From Calothrix membranacea FACHB-236 (GTDB lineage Bacteria; Cyanobacteriota; Cyanobacteriia; Cyanobacteriales; Nostocaceae), in contig NZ_JACJPX010000014.1 in NCBI RefSeq assembly GCF_014696315.1, positions 62,001-126,000 on the forward strand: DNA of 64,000 nucleotides, in the 5' to 3' direction. The notes under the pieces were generated by a model. The model was not told the origin of the DNA and ran no database searches. It saw nothing but the letters and a program-made list of their open reading frames with translations. The position numbers and the translations under genes were made by a program. Every line of letters starts with the position of its first letter. Position 1 is the stretch's first letter. This document shows positions 58,061 to 64,000 of the stretch, one piece after another.

Positions 58061-59773
58061 ATGACCAAAAATCCCTCACCTCAAATTTGGCTTTATGACA
58101 CTACGCTACGGGATGGTACTCAGCGTGAAGGGCTGTCTGTGTCTATAGAAGACAAGTTACGCATCGCCAAGAGACTAGATCAATTGGGAATTCCCTTTAT
58201 TGAAGGTGGTTGGCCTGGTGCCAATCCAAAGGATGTACAATTCTTCTGGCAACTTCAGGAAGATCCGCTCAAACAAGCAGAAATTGTCGCATTTTGTTCC
58301 ACACGCCGCCCCAACACCACTGCTGCGTCTGAACCCATGCTGCAAGCGATTCTGGCGGCTGGTAGTCGTTGGGTGACAATTTTTGGTAAGTCTTGGGATT
58401 TACACGTCACAGCCGGGCTAAAAACGAGTTTAGAAGAAAATTTGGCGATGATCCGCGATACGATTGAGTACCTCCGCAGCCAAGGGCGACGCGTGATCTA
58501 TGATGCTGAACATTGGTTTGATGGCTATAAGCACAACCCTGAATATGCTTTACAGACATTAGAAACTGCGATTGCAGCCGGTGCGGAATGGCTAGTTCTC
58601 TGCGATACCAATGGTGGGGCTTTACCCCATGAAGTTAGCCAAATTGTCCAAGATGTGGTTAAGGTGACTGGGGAATGGGTACTGGGTACTGGGAAAGATT
58701 GTCCCCAATCACCAATCACCAATCACCAATCCCCAATCCCCCAAATTGGCATTCACACTCATAATGATTCTGATATGGCTGTGGCTAATGCTTTAGCTGC
58801 TGTCATGGCTGGGGCAACGATGGTACAAGGTACAATCAATGGTTATGGTGAACGTTGTGGTAATGCTAATCTTTGTTCTTTAATTCCCAATTTACAGTTG
58901 AAGTTAGGTTATGGCTGTATCGGTGAAGACGAGCTAGCGCAACTTACAGAAGCCAGTCGCTTTGTTAGCGAGGTGGTAAATCTGGCTCCTGATGAACACG
59001 CACCATTTGTTGGTCGGTCAGCATTTGCTCACAAAGGTGGTATTCATGTATCCGCAGTGGAACGCAATCCCCTAACTTACGAACACATTCAGCCAGAACA
59101 AGTAGGGAACCGTCGCCGCATTGTGATTTCCGAACAATCTGGACTAAGTAATGTGTTAGCCAAAGCCCGAACTTTTGGGATTGAATTAGACCCCCAGCAA
59201 CCAGAAGCACGGCAAATTCTGCAAAAAATGAAGGATTTGGAGAGTGAAGGCTATCAATTTGAAGCTGCAGAGGCGAGTTTTGCCCTGTTAATGCACGAAG
59301 CCTTAGGTAATCGTCCACAGTTTTTTGAAGTTAAAGGTTTTCAAGTACACTGCGACTTAATAGAGGGTAAGGCAAGCAGCAGCGCTCTGGCGACAATTAA
59401 AGTAGCTGTTAATGGTAAAAATATTTTAGAGGCGGCCGAAGGGAATGGCCCTGTGGCAGCTTTGGATGCGGCTTTACGCAAAGCTCTGTTAAACTTTTAT
59501 CCCCAAATTGCCGATTTTGAGTTGACAGATTACAAAGTCCGTATCCTCAATGGACACACAGGTACAGCAGCTAAAACCCGGGCATTGATAGAATCAGGTA
59601 ATGGTCATCAACGCTGGACAACAGTAGGCGTTTCGACAAATATTTTAGAGGCTTCCTATCAAGCCGTGGTAGAAGGATTGGAGTATGGTTTATTGCTGCA
59701 TACTCAAACCGAAGCCCAGTTTCCTGCTATCCAGAAGCCAAAAATCGAAAATACAAAAATTGCGGAATCTTGA
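58061..59773 (+). CDS. cimA: Citramalate synthase (LeuA/CimA family)
   Basis: A 570-residue acyltransferase from the ATG at 58061; a TTG at 58019 would add 14 residues. WLYDTTLRDGTQREGLSVS is the TIM-barrel start with metal and catalytic residues, IGIHTHNDSDMAVAN the HxH metal site, and GYGERCGNANLCS the later loop. The C-terminal regulatory domain begins around DYKVRILNG. CimA condenses pyruvate and acetyl-CoA to citramalate, a threonine-independent route to isoleucine; 2-isopropylmalate synthase-like activity cannot be excluded. Residues 202-226 are an in-frame heptad-repeat insert (GTGKDCPQSPITNHQSPIP) just before the HxH motif. Confidence 0.9.
   Translation: MTKNPSPQIWLYDTTLRDGTQREGLSVSIEDKLRIAKRLDQLGIPFIEGGWPGANPKDVQFFWQLQEDPLKQAEIVAFCSTRRPNTTAASEPMLQAILAAGSRWVTIFGKSWDLHVTAGLKTSLEENLAMIRDTIEYLRSQGRRVIYDAEHWFDGYKHNPEYALQTLETAIAAGAEWLVLCDTNGGALPHEVSQIVQDVVKVTGEWVLGTGKDCPQSPITNHQSPIPQIGIHTHNDSDMAVANALAAVMAGATMVQGTINGYGERCGNANLCSLIPNLQLKLGYGCIGEDELAQLTEASRFVSEVVNLAPDEHAPFVGRSAFAHKGGIHVSAVERNPLTYEHIQPEQVGNRRRIVISEQSGLSNVLAKARTFGIELDPQQPEARQILQKMKDLESEGYQFEAAEASFALLMHEALGNRPQFFEVKGFQVHCDLIEGKASSSALATIKVAVNGKNILEAAEGNGPVAALDAALRKALLNFYPQIADFELTDYKVRILNGHTGTAAKTRALIESGNGHQRWTTVGVSTNILEASYQAVVEGLEYGLLLHTQTEAQFPAIQKPKIENTKIAES
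58664..58741. repeat. Heptad repeats within the cimA coding frame
   Basis: GGGTACT units followed by AATCACC/AATCCCC heptads, the same families found in the spacers, occupy about 78 bases of cimA and stay in frame. The two halves are partly complementary, like the non-coding copy at 8203-8343. Confidence 0.85.
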
Positions 59774-59848
59774 ATTGTGCATTCACAGCACATCTATGAT
59801 TTTTTGCGATGGTAGTCAACAGTCCAAAGTAGAACATACTACAATACT

Positions 59849-59896
59849 TTGACCCTTGACCCTTGACCCTTGACCCTTGACCCTTGACCCTTGACT
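59849..59896. repeat. TTGACCC tandem repeat
   Basis: Six or seven consecutive TTGACCC heptads lie 75 bases after cimA. A second run of the same unit is at 62622-62665. Confidence 0.9.
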
Positions 59897-60020
59897 AAAT
59901 TATGCCCAACCTCATTGCCAATCTTTACCACACATCACTTGACTTCCCACACCAATAAAATGCGATTGGCAATCTGGGCAAACATCCATCAAACTCTAAC
60001 TGCCTGTACTAGCTCTTCTA

Positions 60021-60254
60021 CTACGAGAAATTTTCCCAAGCTTGAGCAAGTAATTTACTTAGCCAGCGACGCTGCTGTTTATCAAGCATCTGGTCGTCAG
60101 CTAGGACTTGGGCGGTTAACTCTTCCAAAGATTGGCCCTGCGCCCGCACAATTTTAATAACTCCAGCGATCGCAGATGCAACCAATTCTTCATCAACAGG
60201 TCTTTGTTGCAGGGCAACAATGTCTTGAGGGCTGTCTGGGATGGGATAATTCAT
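60021..60254 (-). CDS. Small helical protein of unknown function
   Basis: A 77-residue acidic protein starting MNYPIPDSPQDIVALQQRPV, then DEELVASAIAGVIKIVRAQG, LEELTAQVLADDQMLDKQQR and WLSKLLAQAWENF. It is mostly helical, with no membrane segment and no cysteine. The pattern resembles small conserved cyanobacterial proteins, but I know no function. It is divergent from the CruA/CruP-like gene, with 160 bases between them. Confidence 0.65.
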   Translation of the reverse strand: MNYPIPDSPQDIVALQQRPVDEELVASAIAGVIKIVRAQGQSLEELTAQVLADDQMLDKQQRRWLSKLLAQAWENFS

Positions 60255-60414
60255 GGCGTGGGTTTACAGAAATTTAGAATGAACTAGATGTTTGACAAAT
60301 TATTAAAATCTCTTCATCAAATCTTTAAGCAACCGATAGGGCGGAGTTTATCGTATTTCATGCCTTCTTGAAATCTGTCTTAGTGAGTAGATTTAGCGGA
60401 GATGTCAGAAAAAA

Positions 60415-62583
60415 ATGAAAGAAATCCTTTATTTAGAAGTTCCGACACCAGATATGGCCGCTGTACGCAGTTGGCTGCAAGCAGATTTTCAACCAGAAAA
60501 TGGTGAAAAAATAAATACTCCAGATGGGTTCCGTCTGAAAGTATCTGCTGACACTACAACGGCTGAAGTACCGATTTCCGAAAATTTGCCAACGGAACTT
60601 TCTATATTTGTTTGGTCGGTACAGCGAACTACTTATTTAAAAGTTTTCCGTTGGGCAGATCGACCTTTTCCTCAAGAAAAGCAAATTCTACACCGTCTGA
60701 TTACTGACATCAGAAGCCGCTTTCCTCATAACTACCCAGAACCCCCGGTTATTGATTTATCCAAACAATCAATATTTGATGCATTACAACCTCATTACCC
60801 CCTCACCGTCAAGTATTTTCAGAAAATGCCCAATGGGGAATATGACCTAACACGCGCCTACTGGTGGGAACAAAGATGGCGCGAAGGTGTAAGGAATCCA
60901 CAGCAACCGCGACAGGTTGTGTTTTCGCATCGAGGGGACTGGGGACTTGGGACTGGGGACTTGGGAATGGGAAGAACATCCCCCTCATCTTCCTCATCCT
61001 CCTCATCTCCCTCGTCGCCTTCATCCCCTACCTATGACATCATCTACATCGGTGGCGCATTAGGCGCTATCCATGCGGCAGTAATGGCGAAATTGGGATA
61101 TAAAGTTTTACTGATAGAACGAATGCCCTTTGGGCGGATGAATCGCGAATGGAATATTTCGCGTGATGAGCTGCAAAGCTTAATTAATTTAGGGTTGGTG
61201 ACTCATACTGAGTTAGAAACAGTCATCGCTCGCGAGTATAAAGATGGGTTCAATAAATTTTTTGATGCCAATAATCCCCGAAAATTGCGATCGCCTGTTT
61301 TACATACTCCCACCGTGCTAAATATTGCCCTCGACTCTGATAAATGGTTGCAAATGTGCGGTCAAAAGCTCCTTGCTGCAGGTGGTGATATCTGGGATGA
61401 AACAGAGTTTCTGCGTGCTGATATTTATAAAACACATGTTTTAGTTAATGTCAAGCATCTACCCAAGCAAAAAGAACAGCAAGTAAGCGGACGGCTCATA
61501 GTGGATGCGATGGGTACAGCTTCCCCAATAGCTTGGCAATTAAATGGCGGTCGCGCTTTTGACAGTGTTTGCCCTACCGTGGGGGCGGTAATTGATCAAG
61601 GATTTGAGCCGCAAGTTTGGGATTCTCAATATGGAGATGTGCTTTACAGCCACGGCGATATTTCTCGTGGGAGACAATTAATTTGGGAATTATTTCCTGG
61701 AATCGGGGAAGAACTGACAATTTATTTGTTTCATTACCACGAAGTCAACCCTAAAAATCCTGGTTCCTTGTTGGAAATGTACGAAGACTTTTTCACGATT
61801 TTGCCAGAATATCGGCGCTGCGATGTAGACAAGCTGGTGTGGAAAAAACCCACCTTTGGCTATATACCAGGGCATTTTAGTGTGGGAAGTAGCGATCGCA
61901 CAGTTGCCTTTGATAGATTAATTGCGATCGGTGATGCTGCATCACTTCAGTCACCTCTCGTATTTACTGGCTTTGGTTCTTTAGTACGCAACTTAGAACG
62001 TCTCACAAAACTTTTAGATATCGCCCTTAAGCATAATCTGCTAAGTTTCCGTCATTTAAACCGAATCCGCGCTTACCAAAGTAACGTTTCGGTAACCTGG
62101 CTATTTTCTAAAGGCATGATGGTACCAACTGGTAAATTCCTACCACCTCAAAGAATTAACTCTATGCTGAATACCTTCTTTGGGCTGTTGGCAGACGAAC
62201 CCCCAGATGTTGCAGATAACTTTATTAAAGACCGATGCGATTGGTTCACCTTTAACCGCCTCGCCATCAAAGCAGCACGCAAAAACCCCGCCCTGCTATT
62301 GTGGATTTGGGAACTAGCAGGGCCTAAAGATTTAATACGCTGGCTGGGCAATTATTTTAACTTTGGTAGTTATGCCCTAGTCAGCGCTTTATTGAATGGT
62401 TGGTTTGCCAGCTACCTCAATAAAATAGGCCCTTGGTTAGAACCCCGCTATCCGGCCTTGTGGTTACGGCTATTAGCTATTAACTACGCTATCATCACAG
62501 GCAAACCGCGATCGCCAAATCAAGTGGCGAAAGTTAAATCAGAAGACTCAATTCAAAATTCAGAAGCGCAAATTCTCAATTAA
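60415..62583 (+). CDS. CruA/CruP-type FAD-dependent lycopene-cyclase-like protein
   Basis: A 722-residue protein. Residues 1-170 form an N-terminal extension. A flavoprotein domain starts near TYDIIYIGGALGAIHAAVMA (dinucleotide-binding motif) followed by LLIERMPFGRMNREWNISRD, the REWNISR block typical of CruA/CruP. The FAD contact near LIAIGDAASLQSPLVFTGFG follows. CruA cyclises lycopene in some cyanobacteria; CruP is a paralogue with a disputed role, so I leave the symbol empty. Residues 174-206 are an in-frame repeat insert (WGLGTGDLGMG then an SPSSSS-rich run). The C-terminal 170 residues are partly hydrophobic. The crtP-crtB pair lies 12 kb away. Confidence 0.75.
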   Translation: MKEILYLEVPTPDMAAVRSWLQADFQPENGEKINTPDGFRLKVSADTTTAEVPISENLPTELSIFVWSVQRTTYLKVFRWADRPFPQEKQILHRLITDIRSRFPHNYPEPPVIDLSKQSIFDALQPHYPLTVKYFQKMPNGEYDLTRAYWWEQRWREGVRNPQQPRQVVFSHRGDWGLGTGDLGMGRTSPSSSSSSSSPSSPSSPTYDIIYIGGALGAIHAAVMAKLGYKVLLIERMPFGRMNREWNISRDELQSLINLGLVTHTELETVIAREYKDGFNKFFDANNPRKLRSPVLHTPTVLNIALDSDKWLQMCGQKLLAAGGDIWDETEFLRADIYKTHVLVNVKHLPKQKEQQVSGRLIVDAMGTASPIAWQLNGGRAFDSVCPTVGAVIDQGFEPQVWDSQYGDVLYSHGDISRGRQLIWELFPGIGEELTIYLFHYHEVNPKNPGSLLEMYEDFFTILPEYRRCDVDKLVWKKPTFGYIPGHFSVGSSDRTVAFDRLIAIGDAASLQSPLVFTGFGSLVRNLERLTKLLDIALKHNLLSFRHLNRIRAYQSNVSVTWLFSKGMMVPTGKFLPPQRINSMLNTFFGLLADEPPDVADNFIKDRCDWFTFNRLAIKAARKNPALLLWIWELAGPKDLIRWLGNYFNFGSYALVSALLNGWFASYLNKIGPWLEPRYPALWLRLLAINYAIITGKPRSPNQVAKVKSEDSIQNSEAQILN
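60933..61032. repeat. Repeat insert within the CruA/CruP-like coding frame
   Basis: GGGGACT/TGGGACT heptads and then CCTCATC/TCCTCAT units span about 100 bases and encode a Gly-rich and then Ser/Pro-rich linker just before the dinucleotide-binding motif. Confidence 0.85.
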
Positions 62584-62584
62584 A

Positions 62585-62698
62585 TTGGGGCATGGGGCAT
62601 AGGGCATAGATTATATAATTTACCCTTGACCCTTGACCCTTGACCCTTGACCTTTAACCCTTGACTTTTGAGTGCAGATGCGATCATCGCGTCTCTGC
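62585..62698. repeat. GGGCATG and TTGACCC heptads plus AGACGCGAT palindrome
   Basis: GGGCATG/GGGCATA units and four TTGACCC heptads are followed by an inverted repeat at 62674-62698 (GCAGATGCGAT / ATCGCGTCTCTGC). The palindrome belongs to the same family as 42286-42342 and lies directly after the stop codon of the minus-strand gene, where it could help end transcription. Confidence 0.75.
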
Positions 62699-62700
62699 AA

Positions 62701-64000
62701 TTATTGCTTCTTCTGCCGAAAATTCGGTAACTCTACAGATGCCAAAGACTTGCGTCCTTTGGGTGGACGTTGGGGATAAACCACTGGTGAGGGTGATTGA
62801 TTGTCGATACCAGACTCCCCGTCTGCATCTTGGCTAACATTGGATAAATGCACATCTACTTGATTGAGTTGGGAAATTTCTGCCCAATAGTCATCATTTT
62901 CTGGTGCTGCTGTTGTGTGAGCAACAGGTGGATTAGTTGATTTGGAGGACTTTTTAGCTGGTGAAGAGGTATCATTCTCTTCTTTATTATTAGAAGTTTT
63001 CAGCTTTGGTTTGCTTTCGCCTAAAAGTTGTTGTGGAGATACAGGATTTGTTTCTTCATCATCTGTCACTGTTTTGGCGACGGTTTCCCAAATAGTTACA
63101 TCATCGGCTGGGTGACTTTCTACATTTATTTCAACAGTGGTAGAGGTTGAAGGTGTAGATGCAGGTTGAGCAGCAAAAAACATTTGGATGAGACTATCTA
63201 GCTCATCAATGCTTGATGAACCCAAAGGAGAGACTGGTTGTGGTTTAGTTGAGGAATTTTCCGCGCTTGGCGATGAAGCCACAAAGGGAGTTGATTCTGG
63301 GGCAGTATTTGATTTAGCTGTTGTTGAAGTGTTTTCGCGGTCTGACCAATCCCAAGGAGAAGATGGAGTTGCAGTTGGTTCAGTTTTTGGCTGTGAAGGT
63401 GCTGCTGAAGATTCCTGCAAAGAATTATCTAAATTATCATCTAAAGCTTCTGATGCCGCTGACCAAGGCTTAATTGGCTGGGCATTGGGAAACAAAGACC
63501 GTGCTTTTTTCGCAAATCTTGATTGCCTACCATTAGAATTACGGGGACGTGCAGTATCTTCTGAAGACTCTTCACCGGGAACAGGTGGCTCTAAACACTT
63601 TTCTAGAGCTGCTTTAAATTGTAGGGTCTGCCGCTGTTGCCGCATTAGCCTAGTTCGCAACTCTCTACAGGAGTTTTCAGATTGCAATAGCTGCTGAGAC
63701 TGATCGCTATAGTTAGTTTGCAAAAGCGAACATTCCCTTTCTAACTGCGCTAGGCGTTGTTGACTAATCTGTAACTGTGCTTTATAAGTTTCAATGAAAA
63801 TTTCTTGACGCTGAACGCTTTGGACAGCAGTTTCTAATTCCTCGAATAAAGATTTGATTTGTTCTTGGGCGGCGTTGAGTTCTTGAGTTTGTTGGTTGAG
63901 CATTGACTCAGTAACACCAAAGCGTTTTTTTTGCCACTGTATAGCCTTTTGAGCATCAGCTAATTCATCTTTAAGGTGTTCTACCTGCTCATACAAATCA
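62701..64000 (-). CDS. Coiled-coil protein of unknown function, N-terminus beyond the right edge
   Basis: A frame of 433 codons open at the right edge; the TTG at 63996 is only one of the possible starts, so the N-terminus is probably outside the window. The first 145 visible residues form a long coiled coil (QTQELNAAQEQIKSLFEELE, AVQSVQRQEIFIETYKAQLQ and following Leu/Gln-rich heptads). A disordered region rich in Ser, Thr, Pro and Glu follows, with short basic segments (FAKKARSLF), then the end SLASVELPNFRQKKQ. It has no visible enzyme domain. A structural or scaffold protein of the cell is plausible, but nothing more can be said. Confidence 0.7.
   Translation of the reverse strand, partial: DLYEQVEHLKDELADAQKAIQWQKKRFGVTESMLNQQTQELNAAQEQIKSLFEELETAVQSVQRQEIFIETYKAQLQISQQRLAQLERECSLLQTNYSDQSQQLLQSENSCRELRTRLMRQQRQTLQFKAALEKCLEPPVPGEESSEDTARPRNSNGRQSRFAKKARSLFPNAQPIKPWSAASEALDDNLDNSLQESSAAPSQPKTEPTATPSSPWDWSDRENTSTTAKSNTAPESTPFVASSPSAENSSTKPQPVSPLGSSSIDELDSLIQMFFAAQPASTPSTSTTVEINVESHPADDVTIWETVAKTVTDDEETNPVSPQQLLGESKPKLKTSNNKEENDTSSPAKKSSKSTNPPVAHTTAAPENDDYWAEISQLNQVDVHLSNVSQDADGESGIDNQSPSPVVYPQRPPKGRKSLASVELPNFRQKKQ

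Noticed and set aside
59849-59896. CRISPR array
   Set aside because: The TTGACCC unit is 7 bases with no spacers; all tandem repeats in the window are of this short type.

Overview
The window looks like chromosomal DNA from a filamentous, probably heterocyst-forming cyanobacterium (Nostoc/Calothrix/Tolypothrix type). Direct support comes from the photosystem genes (psbM, psbK and a psaJ-like gene), the crtP-crtB carotenoid pair, the ThiO-ThiG fusion, many copies of the HIP1 octamer GCGATCGC, and spacers filled with the heptad repeats (ATTACCC, GTCATTA, TTGACCC, ATTCAAA families) common in Nostocales. The species cannot be fixed from sequence alone. No intact insertion sequence, prophage, CRISPR array or rRNA was seen; there is one tRNA, tRNA-Ser(GCT).

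Layout. 1-1742: the 5' part of an unrecognised exported protein. 2.9-6.0 kb: a two-domain universal stress protein facing a minus-strand photosynthesis block (psbM, a 2Fe-2S ferredoxin, psbK, tgt). 6.6-20.8 kb: mixed metabolic and housekeeping genes, including cobS, comF, miaE, murG, a ZIP transporter, two VOC-fold proteins, three short-chain dehydrogenases, small exported proteins and a stand-alone psaJ-like gene.

21.3-30.1 kb is a minus-strand exopolysaccharide locus: two GT4 glycosyltransferases, a WcaJ/RfbP-type initiating sugar transferase, a Wzc-like chain-length regulator/kinase, an O-antigen ligase/polymerase-type protein and a flippase, closed by a hairpin-plus-U-tract terminator. 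Across a 1.3 kb spacer with two phased TTAA-repeat arrays, the plus strand carries a nucleotidyltransferase-like/thymidylate-kinase-like fusion, a second P-loop kinase, and a tandem pair of large paralogous beta-propeller-like proteins with completely different low-complexity linkers. A methyltransferase and a parallel beta-helix protein follow. This 21-42 kb stretch is the accessory, cell-surface part of the window and the most unusual.

42.4-64 kb returns to core functions: nagZ and an RlpA-like protein (wall turnover), crtP-crtB, tRNA-Ser, an amino-acid-type ABC binding lipoprotein, an outer-membrane-like protein, xseA-xseB, an aldehyde dehydrogenase, thiO/thiG, cimA, a CruA/CruP-type flavoprotein, and the end of a coiled-coil protein running off the right edge. 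Heptad-repeat DNA occurs in frame inside two of these genes (cimA and the CruA-like gene), and a 27-bp HIP1-bounded segment sits in frame inside the second P-loop kinase. No wholly new system could be shown; the best candidates for novelty are the kinase pair plus twin beta-propeller module and the repeat-in-gene events.
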